64,000 nucleotides of DNA, taken from NCBI RefSeq assembly GCF_003002095.1, contig NZ_PVZC01000006.1, positions 62,001-126,000 of the forward strand. Direction: 5' to 3'. Below the pieces are notes generated by a model. That model did not search any database, was not told the DNA's origin, and saw only the letters and a program-made list of their open reading frames with translations. Source of the stretch: Allonocardiopsis opalescens (GTDB lineage: Bacteria; Actinomycetota; Actinomycetes; Streptosporangiales; Streptosporangiaceae). Below, piece by piece: positions 16,355-25,462 of the stretch. Position 1 is the first letter of the stretch; each line of letters starts with the position of its first letter. Both the position numbers and the translations under genes were made by a program.

Positions 16355-17531
16355 CACCAACGACACGAACGCGGGCGGAGGCGCGGAGGGGCCCGACGAC
16401 GGCCCCGCCCGCCGCCGCAGGAGGGTCATCGGCACTCCGCCGGCCACCGGCCCGGCCCTCGCCGCCGAGGACCCGCGGGAGGCGGCCGAGGCCGGAGCCG
16501 CCTACCCGGGCATGTTCCACGCCCGCCCGGAGAAGGAGCAGCGCAGCGGTGAGCGCTGGGCCTCCGTCGCCTTCCTGGTCGCGATGGTGGCCGGCATCGG
16601 CTTCTTCGTCGCCTACTTCGCCTTCCGGATCGGCGAGCACGCCCCCGAGGGCTCGGCCACCCTGGCGGCGCGCTACTCCAACTTCGGCCTCGGCCTCTCC
16701 CTCGCCATCGCCCTGCTGGCCATCGCCGTCGGCATGACGATCTGGGTGCGCAAGGTGATGCCGCACTACGAGGTGGTCGACGAGCGGCACGACCCCCCGT
16801 CGGGCGGCGAGCGCCGCGAGTTCGGCGACTACTTCATGAAGGGCGCCAACGAGAGCGGCATCGTCAAGCGGCCGATGCTGCGGCGCACCCTGCTGCTGGC
16901 CATGGTGCCGCTCGGCCTGGCCCCGATCGTGCTGCTGCGCGACCTCGGCCCCAACAACATCGAGGTGCTCAGGCACACCGCGTGGGCGCCGGGTCCCGAC
17001 GGCCGGCCGCGCCGGCTGCTCATCGAGGGCACCAACCAGCCGATCCTGGCGGCGGAGTTCGACTCCCCCGGCTCGATCATCACGGTGCTGCCCGAGCCCG
17101 ACCCGGGCGAGGACGGCCACGAGGGCCACCTCTCGCTGACCGAGCAGGCCAAGGCCGTCACGCTGCTGATCAAGATGCGGCCCGAGGAGCTGGCCCTGCC
17201 GCCCGAGCGGCTCGACTTCACCATCGACGGGATCATCGCCTACTCCAAGGTCTGCACCCACGTCGGCTGCGCCGCGGCGCTCTACGAGCAGACCACCCAC
17301 CGCATCCTGTGCCCCTGCCACCAGTCGACCTTCGACGCCCGCAACGGCGGCGAGGTCATCTTCGGCCCGGCCGGGCGCGCGCTGCCGATGCTGCCGCTGG
17401 CGGTCGACAGCGAGGGCTACCTGGTGGCGGTCTCCGACTACCCCGACGCCGTCGGCCCCAGCTTCTGGGAGCGCGGCCCGAACTTCTGGGAGCGCGGCAA
17501 CGAGCACCTGGACCCAGAGGAGGGCAGCTGA
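16347..17531 (+). CDS. qcrA: Cytochrome bc1 complex Rieske iron-sulfur subunit
   Basis: A 394-residue subunit carrying the 2Fe-2S cluster that takes electrons from menaquinol. Three transmembrane segments (about 70-90, 110-130 and 180-200), typical of the actinobacterial form, precede the extracytoplasmic Rieske domain. Ligands are Cys303 and His305 (CTHVGC) and Cys322 and His325 (CPCHQSTFD); Cys308 and Cys324 form the disulfide. The N-terminal 60 residues are Gly/Pro/Arg-rich and presumably cytoplasmic. It lies between qcrC (overlapping) and qcrB (3 bp gap) in the operon. The WERGPNFWERGNEH tail contains a small duplication of FWERG. Confidence 0.95.
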   Translation: MTDTNDTNAGGGAEGPDDGPARRRRRVIGTPPATGPALAAEDPREAAEAGAAYPGMFHARPEKEQRSGERWASVAFLVAMVAGIGFFVAYFAFRIGEHAPEGSATLAARYSNFGLGLSLAIALLAIAVGMTIWVRKVMPHYEVVDERHDPPSGGERREFGDYFMKGANESGIVKRPMLRRTLLLAMVPLGLAPIVLLRDLGPNNIEVLRHTAWAPGPDGRPRRLLIEGTNQPILAAEFDSPGSIITVLPEPDPGEDGHEGHLSLTEQAKAVTLLIKMRPEELALPPERLDFTIDGIIAYSKVCTHVGCAAALYEQTTHRILCPCHQSTFDARNGGEVIFGPAGRALPMLPLAVDSEGYLVAVSDYPDAVGPSFWERGPNFWERGNEHLDPEEGS

Positions 17532-17534
17532 GCC

Positions 17535-19208
17535 ATGAGCCAGCCCACCACCCCGCCGAAAGCCCTCGGGGCGCTCGGCACCTACCTGGACGAACGCTTC
17601 CACGGTTCGAGCATGCTGCGCACCAACATGCGCAAGGTGTTCCCGAACCACTGGTCGTTCATGCTCGGCGAGGTCGCGCTCTACTCCTTCATCATCGTGC
17701 TGCTCACCGGGGTCTTCCTGACCCTGTGGTTCCGGCCCTCGATGCTGGAGGTGGAGTACACCGGCTCCTACGCGCCGCTGCAGGGCGTGATGATGAGCGA
17801 GGCCTACGCCTCGGCCCTGCACATCAGCTTCGACGTCCGCGGCGGCCTGCTGGTCCGGCAGATCCACCACTGGGCCGCGCTGATCTTCGTGGCCGCGATC
17901 CTGATGCACATGATGCGGGTGTTCTTCACCGGCGCCTTCCGCAAGCCGCGTGAGCTGAACTGGCTCATCGGCGCCACCCTGCTGATCCTGGCGATGGTCG
18001 AGGGCCTGCTGGGCTACTCGCTCCCCGACGACCTGCTGTCGGGCGTCGGCATCCGGCTGATGCAGGGGGTGGCGCTGGCCGTCCCGGTCATCGGCTCCTA
18101 CGCGCAGATGTTCCTCTTCGACGGGGAGTTCCCCGGCGAGGCGATCATCCCCCGGCTGTTCACCGTGCACGTCCTGCTGCTGCCGGGCATCATGCTGGCG
18201 CTGGTCGGCGCGCACGTGCTGATCGTGTGGATCCAGAAGCACACCCAGTACCCGGGCAGGGGCCGCACCGAGTCCAATGTGGTCGGCACTCCGATGTACC
18301 CGGCCTTCGCCGTGAAGGCCGGCGCGTTCTTCTTCTTCGTGTTCGGCTTCACCGCGCTGATGGCGTCGGTCTTCCAGATCAACCCGATCTGGCTGTTCGG
18401 GCCCTACACGCCCACCTCGATCAGCGCGGGCTCGCAGCCCGACTTCTACATCGGGTTCATGGAGGGCTCGCTGCGGCTGTTCCCGCAGTGGGAACCGCTG
18501 ATCTTCGGGCATCCGCTGAGCCTGAGCACGCTGATACCGGCGCTGGTCATCCCGGGCATCCTGTTCACGGCGCTGATGCTGTGGCCGTTCCTGGAGGCGT
18601 GGATCACCGGCGACAAGCGCCAGCACCACACCGCCGACCGGCCGCGCAACGCCCCGACCCGCACCGCCCTGGGCGTCACCGGCATCACCTTCTACGGGGT
18701 GCTGCTGCTGGCCGGCGCGAACGACCTGATCTCGGAGATCTTCTACATCGACCTCTACCTGACCACCTGGATCTTCCGGGTGTCGCTCATCGTGGGTCCG
18801 ATCATCGCGTTCATCGTGACGCGCCGGGTCTGCCTGGGCCTGCAGCGGCGCGACCGCGACGAACTCCACCACGGCTACGAGAGCGGCATCGTCAAGCAGC
18901 TCCCGAGCGGCGAGTTCATCGAGGTGCACCAGCCCGTCGGCGCGGACGCCGCCGTCGAGCTGCGCAGCAAGGTGGCGAGCGAGCCGCTGGAGATCCGCAC
19001 CGGGGCGGTGGACGAGAACGGCGTACCCGACCCGCGCACCCGCTCGCCGCTGGGCAAGCTGCGCGGTGCGGCGAGCCGCTGGTTCACCCGCGACAAGGTG
19101 GACTTCGACGAGCACGACGGCGGCCACGGCGACGGCCACGCCGCCGTGGAGGAGGGCGCGGGCTCCGGTCGCGCCGCCGTCTCCTCGGGGCCGTCGGACA
19201 AGCACTGA
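17535..19208 (+). CDS. qcrB: Cytochrome bc1 complex cytochrome b subunit
   Basis: A 557-residue integral membrane subunit that binds two b haems and oxidises menaquinol. Eight or nine helices are visible. Haem-ligating histidines sit in QIHHWAALIFVAAILMHM and in TVHVLLLPGIMLALVGAH. The quinol-site motif is PDFYIGF, as in other actinobacteria (PEWY elsewhere). The C-terminal ~120 residues are a hydrophilic cytoplasmic extension ending in an Asp/His/Gly-rich tail. It is the last gene of the operon and is followed by a strong terminator. It is the target class of the QcrB inhibitors known from mycobacteria. Confidence 0.96.
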   Translation: MSQPTTPPKALGALGTYLDERFHGSSMLRTNMRKVFPNHWSFMLGEVALYSFIIVLLTGVFLTLWFRPSMLEVEYTGSYAPLQGVMMSEAYASALHISFDVRGGLLVRQIHHWAALIFVAAILMHMMRVFFTGAFRKPRELNWLIGATLLILAMVEGLLGYSLPDDLLSGVGIRLMQGVALAVPVIGSYAQMFLFDGEFPGEAIIPRLFTVHVLLLPGIMLALVGAHVLIVWIQKHTQYPGRGRTESNVVGTPMYPAFAVKAGAFFFFVFGFTALMASVFQINPIWLFGPYTPTSISAGSQPDFYIGFMEGSLRLFPQWEPLIFGHPLSLSTLIPALVIPGILFTALMLWPFLEAWITGDKRQHHTADRPRNAPTRTALGVTGITFYGVLLLAGANDLISEIFYIDLYLTTWIFRVSLIVGPIIAFIVTRRVCLGLQRRDRDELHHGYESGIVKQLPSGEFIEVHQPVGADAAVELRSKVASEPLEIRTGAVDENGVPDPRTRSPLGKLRGAASRWFTRDKVDFDEHDGGHGDGHAAVEEGAGSGRAAVSSGPSDKH

Positions 19209-19230
19209 CGCGCCGCTGAAGGGCCGCACG

Positions 19231-19267
19231 GGCGGGCCCGGCACTCCGAGCGAGTGCCGGGCCCGCC
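19231..19267 (+). terminator. Terminator of ctaE-qcrCAB
   Basis: Perfect 15-bp inverted repeat (GGCGGGCCCGGCACT and its complement) with a 7-nt loop, 22 bp after the qcrB stop. Confidence 0.8.
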
Positions 19268-19338
19268 GCCGTGTGCGGGCACTTCGGTGATCGGAACGGG
19301 AGCCGCCGGGCCGCCACACTGTTATCCTTCCGGAGTAC

Positions 19339-19352
19339 AAAACCGGTTCACC
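19339..19352. promoter_or_regulatory. Putative LacI-family operator upstream of the regulator gene
   Basis: AAAACCGGTTCACC, which reads GGTGAACCGGTTTT on the other strand, is centred on the CCGG palindrome usual for LacI-type sites. It shares TGAACCGGTTT with the site before the beta-mannosidase at 20556-20573. It lies 110 bp before the regulator start, suggesting autoregulation. Confidence 0.6.
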
Positions 19353-19462
19353 GCAGTACGGTGCCGCGCGGGCCGCCCTCCGGCGGGCCGCGCCGGCGCT
19401 CGGACGCCTCCTGCGGCCCGAGCAGAGCGCCGCCTGGGGGCGGCGGGCGGAGGTGGGCGAAG

Positions 19463-20485
19463 ATGCGCCGTCCGACGATCGTCGACATCGCGCGGGCCGC
19501 GGGCGTCTCCAAGGGGGCGGTCTCCTACGCGCTGAACGGCCGGCCCGGCGTCTCCGAGCCGACCCGGCGCAGGATCCTGGAGATCGCCGCCGAACTGGGC
19601 TGGGCGCCCAGCAGCGCGGCCCGCGCGCTCTCCGACGGCCGGGCCGGCGCGATCGGCCTGGTGGTGGACCGCCCGGCGCAGGTGCTCGGCAGCGAACCCT
19701 TCTTCATGCGGCTGATCGCGGGCATCCAGAGCGCCCTGGCGGGCGGCCCGACCGCGCTGCTGCTCCAGGTCTCCGACGACGCCACCGCCGAGATCGCCAC
19801 CTACCGCCGCTGGTACGCCGAGCGCCGGGTCGACGGTGTGCTCCTGGTGGACCTTCGGGTGGCCGACCCCCGGATCACCACCGTCGCCGAACTGGGGCTG
19901 CCCGCCGTGGTGATCGGCGGCCCTGACGACACCGGCGCGCTGTCGTGCGTGTGGTCCGACGACGACGCCGCCATGCGCGCGGTCGTCGACCACCTGGCCG
20001 GGCTCGGCCACCGCAGGATCGCCCGGGTGGCGGGCCCGGCCGAGTTCGTGCACACCAGGGCCAGGTCGGCCGCCTTCCACGGCGCCGCCGCGGACCTGGG
20101 CCTGGACGGGGCGCAGGTGGCGCACGCCGACTACTCCGGCGAGGAGGGCGCCCGGCTCACCCGCGAGCTGCTGGCGGCGCCGGAGCCGCCCACGGCGCTG
20201 ATCTTCGACAACGACCTGATGGCGGTGGCCGCGCTCGGCGTGGCGCAGGACATGGGGGTCCAGGTGCCCGACCGGCTGTCCATCGTGGCCTGGGACGACT
20301 CCCCGCTCTGCCGCACCCTGCGGCCGGCCCTCACCGCGGTGCGGCGCGACGTGGTCGACTACGGCGAGCAGGCCGCCCGGCTGCTGCTGCGCCTGGTCGA
20401 CGGCGGCCCGCCGGCGCGGCTGGCCGCCAGCGCCTTCGAGCTGGTCCCGCGCGGCAGCACCGGGCCGTTCCACCCGGCCGGCTGA
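19463..20485 (+). CDS. LacI-family transcriptional regulator
   Basis: A 340-residue sugar-responsive DNA-binding protein. The LacI helix-turn-helix and hinge are at residues 3-58 (TIVDIARAAGVSKGAVSYALNGRPGVSEPTRRRI). A periplasmic-binding-protein-like effector domain follows (GLVVDRPAQVLG, VDGVLLVDLR, DNDLMAVAALGVAQDMGVQVP, DRLSIVAWDDSPLC). The ATG has AGGTGG upstream. Two CCGG-centred palindromes, one before this gene and one overlapping the promoter of the beta-mannosidase gene that follows, point to local repression relieved by a mannose-type sugar. The effector is inferred from the neighbour only. Confidence 0.9.
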   Translation: MRRPTIVDIARAAGVSKGAVSYALNGRPGVSEPTRRRILEIAAELGWAPSSAARALSDGRAGAIGLVVDRPAQVLGSEPFFMRLIAGIQSALAGGPTALLLQVSDDATAEIATYRRWYAERRVDGVLLVDLRVADPRITTVAELGLPAVVIGGPDDTGALSCVWSDDDAAMRAVVDHLAGLGHRRIARVAGPAEFVHTRARSAAFHGAAADLGLDGAQVAHADYSGEEGARLTRELLAAPEPPTALIFDNDLMAVAALGVAQDMGVQVPDRLSIVAWDDSPLCRTLRPALTAVRRDVVDYGEQAARLLLRLVDGGPPARLAASAFELVPRGSTGPFHPAG

Positions 20486-20551
20486 GCCGCCGCGGCCGCC
20501 CGCACCCTCCCTCCGGCGCCGCCCGGCGGCCCCGGGTGCGCATTCGCGATC

Positions 20552-20580
20552 TTGACACTGAACCGGTTTAGTGATGTGCT
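20552..20580 (+). promoter_or_regulatory. Beta-mannosidase promoter with overlapping LacI-type operator
   Basis: A consensus -35 TTGACA (20552-20557) overlaps an 18-bp near-palindrome with CACT/AGTG ends and AACCGGTT at its centre (20556-20573). The -10 candidate TGTGCT (20575-20580) lies 17 bp beyond the -35. A repressor bound here would cover the core promoter. The leader to the ATG is about 90 nt. Confidence 0.65.
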
Positions 20581-20676
20581 TCCCTCACCCGGTCACCGTG
20601 GCGGGCCCCGGCCGCCGCGGCCGCGAGCGGCGAACGGCACAACCCCCCGTCTGCACCGACTGAGGCTGGAGAGCCG

Positions 20677-23187
20677 ATGGCAGAGCGCATCGACCTGCGT
20701 GACGACTGGACCATGCGGGCGGTGGGCGCTCCCCCCGCCGCCGCACCCGCGACCGAGGCCGGCATCCCGGCGGCGGTGCCCGGCTGCGTCCACACCGACC
20801 TGCTGGCCGCCGGGCTGATCCCCGACCCGTACCTGGACGCCAACGAGACCGCGCTGGCCTGGATCGGCCGCACCGAGTGGCGCTACAGCCGCCCCCTGGA
20901 CGTGTCGGGGCTGGTGGGCCCGAACGGCCACGAACGGCTCGACCTGGTCTGCGAGGGGCTGGACACCGTCGCCGAGATCGCGGTGGACGGCCGCACCGTC
21001 GGCTCCACCGCCAATATGCACCGCGGCTACCGCTTCGACCTGCTCCCGGCACTGCGGCCCGGCGCGGGCCCCGCCGCCCTGGAGATCACCTTCGGCTCCG
21101 CCTACCGCTACGCCGAGGAGCTGCGCGAGCGGCTGGGCGACCGGCCCTGCTCGTACCCCGAACCCTTCAACTTCATCAGGAAGATGGCCTGCAACTTCGG
21201 CTGGGACTGGGGCCCCACCCTGGTCACCGCCGGCATCTGGCGGCCGATCTGGCTGCACGCCTGGAGCACCGCCCGGCTGGCCCGGGTCCGCCCGCTGGTC
21301 ACCGTGCGCACCGGGCCCGACGGCCGCAGGATCGGCGAGGCGGCCGTGCACGTCGACATCGAGCGCAGCGGCCCCGGCCGCGAGGCCGAGCTGATCCTGC
21401 GGGCCGCCGTCGCCGGCCGCGACGTCGAGGTCACCGTGCCCGCCGGGGCCACCGAGGCGACCGCGGTGGTGGAGGTGCCCGACCCGGCGCTGTGGTGGCC
21501 CCGCGGCTACGGCGAGGCGGCGCTCTACCCGCTGGAGCTGGTGCTGGCCGGTCCCGACGGCGCCGAACTGGACAGCTGGCGGCGCCGCGTCGGCTTCCGC
21601 ACCGTCGAGCTGGACACCTCGGCCGACGACACCGGCACCGCCTTCACCTTCGTGGTCAACGGCCGCCCCGTCCTGGTCAAGGGCGCCAACTGGATCCCCG
21701 ACGACTGCTTCCCCTCCCGGGTCGACGCCGCCCGCTACGCGCAGCGGCTGGACCAGGCGGTCGACGCCAACCTCAACCTGCTGCGGATCTGGGGCGGCGG
21801 CATCTACGAGAGCGACGACTTCTACCGGCTCTGCGACGAACGGGGCCTGATGGTCTGGCAGGACTTCCTGTTCGCCTGCGCCGCCTACCCCGAGGAGGAG
21901 CCGCTGGCCGCCGAGGTCGAGGCCGAGGCCCGCGACGCGGTCGTCCGGCTCGCCCCGCACCCCAGCCTGGTGCTGTGGAACGGCAACAACGAGAACATCT
22001 GGGGGTACGCCGACTGGGACTGGGTGGAGCCGCTGGCCGGGCGGAGCTGGGGCGAGGGCTACTACCTCGACCTGCTGCCCCGCGTCGTCGCCGAACTCGA
22101 CCCCACCCGCCCCTACTGGCCGGGCAGCCCGTACTCCGGCCGCCCCGAGGTGCACCCCAACGACCCCGCGCACGGCCCCATGCACATCTGGGACGTGTGG
22201 AACCGGCGCGACTACACCGCCTACCTGGAGTACCGGCCGCGCTTCGTCGCCGAGTTCGGCTTCCAGGCGCCGCCCGCCTACGCCACCCTGCGCCGCGCCG
22301 TCTCCGACCGGCCGCTGCGGCCCGACTCCCCCGGTCTGCTGCACCACCAGAAGGCCGTCGACGGCAACGGCAAGCTGGAGCGCGGGCTGGCGCCGCACTT
22401 CGCCGAGCCGGCCGACTTCGACGACTGGCACTACCTGACCCAGCTGAACCAGGCCCGCGCGATCGCCCTGGGCGTGGAGCACTTCCGCGCTCAGCAGCCC
22501 ACCTGCATGGGCACGGTCGTCTGGCAGATCAACGACTGCTGGCCCGTCACCTCCTGGGCCATGGTCGACGGGGACGCCCGCCGCAAGCCGCTGTGGTACG
22601 CGCTGCGCGCCGCCTACCGCCCGCGCCTGGTCACCCTGCAGCCCGCCGCGGGCGGCGGCCTCACGGCCGTACTGGCCAACGACACCGACGAAGCCTGGGA
22701 CACCACCGCCGTCGTGGCCCGCCGCGACCTGTCCGGCCGGGTGCTGGCCAGGGCGGAGCTGCCGGTGCGGGTGCCGCCGCGCGCCGTCGCGCACGCGGTG
22801 CTGCCCGAGCGGGTGGCCCGCCCCGACGTGCCGCAGGCCGAGCTGGTCACCGCCGACGCCGACGAGCTGCGCGGCCACCGCTTCTTCACCGAGGACGCCG
22901 ACATCGAGTACCCGGCCGCCCTCTTCGAGGCCAAGGTCGCCGCGGTGCCCGAGGGGTGGCTGGTCACCGTGACCGCGCAGACCCTGCTGCGCGACCTGGC
23001 GATCTTCGCCGACCGGCTCGACCCGGGCGCGGAGGTGGACGACATGCTGGTCACGCTGCTGCCCGGCGAGACCCACCGCTTCCTGGTGCGCGGCACCGCC
23101 GCGCTCGACCCTGCCGCGCTGGTCCGCCCGCCGGTGCTGCGCTGCGTGAACGACACCGTCCGCCGGCCGAGGACACCGGCGGCCTGA
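20677..23187 (+). CDS. Beta-mannosidase, glycoside hydrolase family 2
   Basis: An 836-residue cytoplasmic enzyme (no signal peptide) that removes beta-linked mannose from oligosaccharides. It has the GH2 order: N-terminal jelly-roll (WRYSRPLDV, DTVAEIAVDGRTVG), Ig-like domain, then TIM barrel with VNGRPVLVKGANWIPDD and RIWGGGIYESDDFY. The acid/base Glu is residue 439 in WNGNNENIWG and the nucleophile Glu is residue 526 in VAEFGFQAPP. WQINDCWP near 615 is typical of mannosidases. ATG with GGAGAG upstream. It stands alone behind the LacI gene. It probably works with the alpha-mannosidase and sugar transporter at 51.6-59 kb. It sits between qcrB and ctaF. Confidence 0.92.
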   Translation: MAERIDLRDDWTMRAVGAPPAAAPATEAGIPAAVPGCVHTDLLAAGLIPDPYLDANETALAWIGRTEWRYSRPLDVSGLVGPNGHERLDLVCEGLDTVAEIAVDGRTVGSTANMHRGYRFDLLPALRPGAGPAALEITFGSAYRYAEELRERLGDRPCSYPEPFNFIRKMACNFGWDWGPTLVTAGIWRPIWLHAWSTARLARVRPLVTVRTGPDGRRIGEAAVHVDIERSGPGREAELILRAAVAGRDVEVTVPAGATEATAVVEVPDPALWWPRGYGEAALYPLELVLAGPDGAELDSWRRRVGFRTVELDTSADDTGTAFTFVVNGRPVLVKGANWIPDDCFPSRVDAARYAQRLDQAVDANLNLLRIWGGGIYESDDFYRLCDERGLMVWQDFLFACAAYPEEEPLAAEVEAEARDAVVRLAPHPSLVLWNGNNENIWGYADWDWVEPLAGRSWGEGYYLDLLPRVVAELDPTRPYWPGSPYSGRPEVHPNDPAHGPMHIWDVWNRRDYTAYLEYRPRFVAEFGFQAPPAYATLRRAVSDRPLRPDSPGLLHHQKAVDGNGKLERGLAPHFAEPADFDDWHYLTQLNQARAIALGVEHFRAQQPTCMGTVVWQINDCWPVTSWAMVDGDARRKPLWYALRAAYRPRLVTLQPAAGGGLTAVLANDTDEAWDTTAVVARRDLSGRVLARAELPVRVPPRAVAHAVLPERVARPDVPQAELVTADADELRGHRFFTEDADIEYPAALFEAKVAAVPEGWLVTVTAQTLLRDLAIFADRLDPGAEVDDMLVTLLPGETHRFLVRGTAALDPAALVRPPVLRCVNDTVRRPRTPAA

Positions 23188-23202
23188 CCCGGCGGAACCG
23201 AC

Positions 23203-23243
23203 CCCGCCCGGCGCCGTACCGATCCCTCACGGCGCCGGGCGGG
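23203..23243. terminator. Bidirectional terminator
   Basis: Perfect 15-bp inverted repeat with an 11-nt loop between the convergent beta-mannosidase and acetyltransferase genes. Confidence 0.8.
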
Positions 23244-23273
23244 CCTGTGCCCGGCCTGCTGCGGGCACCGCCC

Positions 23274-23858
23274 TCACCCCCGGTCGGTCGCCAGCCGGGC
23301 GTGCAGGTGGGAGTCGTGCCGCCGGCCCGACGCGTCGAGGTAGAAGTCGCGCATGGTCCCCTCGTACCGGAAGCCGGTCCGCAGCGCCACCCGGCACGAC
23401 GCCTCGTTGGCCAACGCGTGGTCCAGCCACAGCCGGTGCAGTCCGAGCCCGCCGCCGTCGCGGCCGCCCAGCGCCCAGCGGCTCGCGGCCTCCAGGGCGC
23501 GTGCCGCCACGCCCCGGCCGCGGGCCCACGGAGCCGTCCAGTAGGTGACGGCCGCCTGGTCCGGCAGCCGGTCCACGTCGCGGACGCTCACCGAGCCGAG
23601 CAGCGCTCCGTCGGCGGCGCCGACGACGGCGAAGGCGGCCGTGCCGCTGGACCACGCGCCGGCGCGGGACCGCACCCACCGCCGGGCGCGCTGCGCCTCG
23701 GGGGCCGCGGCCACCGCCGTTCCGACCGCCCAGCGCAGGATCCCGGGGTCGCGCAGCGCCTCGGCGACGGCCGGCTCGTCGGACTCCTCCACCGGCCGGA
23801 GCACGAGCCGGCCGCTGGTGAGCACCGAGGGCGCGAGTGCCGCGGCGCGGCGGGTCAC
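23274..23858 (-). CDS. GNAT-family N-acetyltransferase (RimJ/RimL-like)
   Basis: A 194-residue acetyl-CoA-dependent acetyltransferase of the RimJ/RimL class. The N-terminal strand LTSGRLVLRPVEESDEPAV is typical, as are the acetyl-CoA loop ARGRGVAARALEAASRWA and the segment LHRLWLDHALANEASCRVALRTGFRYEG near residue 150. The acceptor may be a protein N-terminus or a small amine; it cannot be told. The GTG start overlaps the stop of the upstream L,D-transpeptidase gene by 4 bp (GTGA), so the two are coupled. A cell-wall-related role is possible but unproven. Confidence 0.85.
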   Translation of the reverse strand: MTRRAAALAPSVLTSGRLVLRPVEESDEPAVAEALRDPGILRWAVGTAVAAAPEAQRARRWVRSRAGAWSSGTAAFAVVGAADGALLGSVSVRDVDRLPDQAAVTYWTAPWARGRGVAARALEAASRWALGGRDGGGLGLHRLWLDHALANEASCRVALRTGFRYEGTMRDFYLDASGRRHDSHLHARLATDRG

Positions 23859-25210
23859 TCGCTGGGCGAGGCCGAGGCGCTCTCGGGCAGGGCGGGCGGG
23901 CCGGCGGCGTCGGGGCCGGTCTGCCAGGGCTCGTCGAGGTTGCTGTTGCCCAGCCACTCGTCCCAGCTCAGCTGGTAGAAGCCCCAGCCGTTGTTCCACT
24001 CCAGCTCGCGGTCGGTGCCGGTGATGACGGTGATGTCGCCGCGCTGGGAGTGGTTGTACACCCACTCGGCGTCGGCCGCCGAGAGGTTCACGCAGCCGTG
24101 GCTGGTGTTGGCCTGGCCGAGCTGGCCGTTCCAGGGCGCGCCGTGGTGGAACTCGCCGCTGTTGGAGATCCGCACCGCGTGGCGGGCCTCGATCCGGTAG
24201 TAGTCCGGGTGGCCCTCGGGGATGCCCACCGTGGCGGAGTCCATCACCAGGTCCTCGTACTTCTCCATGTTGATGTGCACGCCGCTGGTGGTGGTGTACG
24301 CGCGGGTGGTCTCGTTGCCGGCGCTGATCGGGAAGTCCTGGACCTCCTCGCCGTTGACCTCGACGGTCATCCGGTGGGAGTCGGTGTCGACGGTGAAGAT
24401 CTGGGAGTCGCCGATGTTGAACTCATAGGAGCTGTTCTGGACGCCGTAGACGTCCTGGCTGGAACGGACCCCGGCCATCCGGGCGTTGAGGGTGACGGTC
24501 TGGTTCGGCGCCCAGTACTCGCTGGTGCGGAAGACGGCCTGGGTGTCGCTGAGCCAGTTCCAGGCGCCCTCGGCCGGCTCCTCGGAGCGGACCTCCAGCG
24601 CGCGCTCGACCAGCTCCTTGTTGTGCACCTCGCGGTCGAAGGTGACGATGATCGGCAGGCCGACGCCGACCGTCTCGTCGCCCTGCGGGGTGACGTCGGT
24701 GACCGAGACCGTCGCCTCGGGGGTCAGCGTGGTGAAGCTGCTGGTGACCGTGGTGGGCTCGCCGCCCTCGATGGCGGCCGTGGCGGTGACGGTGTACTCG
24801 GTGCCGGGGTGCAGCGTCCAGGTGGAGGTCCAGACGGTGCTGTCGTCGTTGAGGGTGCCGGTGACCTCGTCGAGGCCGGGCTGCTCCCCGCCGTCCTCGG
24901 CCGAGGCATCGGCGGCCGGGCTCGCGGAGGCGCCGCCCCCGGCCCGCTCGACCACGACGTCCTCGATGGTACCGGTGGCGGCGGTGACCACGATGGGCTG
25001 GTCAGGACGCACGTCGGCGCCGCCGTCGGCCGGGACGATCTCGACCTGCGCGGCCTCGGGCGCGGCCGGGTCTCCCCCGCCCGCGGTACCGCTCGCTTCT
25101 GTGCCCCCGCCCTGGCAGGCCGCGGCGAACACGAGCGCGATGCCGCTCAGTGCCGCGGCCAGCTTGCGACGCCCGAGTACGGCGCTGCCCCTCACGTCCT
25201 CGACCTCCAC
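23855..25210 (-). CDS. Lipoprotein L,D-transpeptidase (YkuD domain)
   Basis: A 451-residue cell-wall enzyme forming 3-3 cross-links between peptidoglycan stems. The lipobox FAAAC puts the lipid-carrying Cys at residue 32. An Ala/Glu/Gly linker is followed by two Ig-like domains (about 60-250) and the YkuD catalytic domain (about 255-400). The catalytic Cys is residue 373 in SHGCVNLS, with the partner His earlier in EFHHGAPW. This is the LdtMt2-like architecture of actinobacteria. Two starts have good ribosome-binding sites: GTG 25210 (used) and GTG 25195. A short Ser-rich C-terminal tail ends the protein. Coupled to the acetyltransferase; a TAGTGT -10 candidate is near 25344. Confidence 0.92.
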   Translation of the reverse strand: MEVEDVRGSAVLGRRKLAAALSGIALVFAAACQGGGTEASGTAGGGDPAAPEAAQVEIVPADGGADVRPDQPIVVTAATGTIEDVVVERAGGGASASPAADASAEDGGEQPGLDEVTGTLNDDSTVWTSTWTLHPGTEYTVTATAAIEGGEPTTVTSSFTTLTPEATVSVTDVTPQGDETVGVGLPIIVTFDREVHNKELVERALEVRSEEPAEGAWNWLSDTQAVFRTSEYWAPNQTVTLNARMAGVRSSQDVYGVQNSSYEFNIGDSQIFTVDTDSHRMTVEVNGEEVQDFPISAGNETTRAYTTTSGVHINMEKYEDLVMDSATVGIPEGHPDYYRIEARHAVRISNSGEFHHGAPWNGQLGQANTSHGCVNLSAADAEWVYNHSQRGDITVITGTDRELEWNNGWGFYQLSWDEWLGNSNLDEPWQTGPDAAGPPALPESASASPSE

Positions 25211-25359
25211 AGTCGTCTCCTCCGGCCGCTCGGCGGACCCCCTGGGACCTCAGATGCCCATTCCGCCGAAAGGGTTCCACGCGCCCGCTCTCACCGGCCG
25301 GAACCGGGAGGACGCGGGAAAAAGGTGAAGTTGTCTACCGGCCACACACTATCGCGTGA

Positions 25360-25389
25360 GGCCAGGGCTCCTGCCGGAGAACCCTGGCC
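25360..25389 (-). terminator. Terminator after the ctaCDF operon
   Basis: GGCCAGGG / CCCTGGCC inverted repeat with extra pairing (CTC/GAG) inside. It lies between the ctaF stop and the start of the L,D-transpeptidase gene on the same strand. Confidence 0.55.
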
Positions 25390-25462
25390 CCAGTGTCACA
25401 AAGCTATTGCGGGACGGCCGCGCGCCGGACCGCGGCCCACCGCAGCCCGGCGCACGCCACGC

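Noticed and set aside
16326-19340. A 1004-codon open frame antisense to qcrA and qcrB
   Set aside because: It mirrors genes with perfect Rieske and cytochrome b signatures; its translation is low-complexity Arg/Gly/His/Asp as expected from the complement of high-G+C codons.
20593-23978. Two open frames over 800 codons overlapping the beta-mannosidase on both strands
   Set aside because: They are shadows: their compositions (Gly/Ala/Val on one strand, Arg/Pro/Ala on the other) reflect codon-position bias, and the GH2 frame has both catalytic glutamates.
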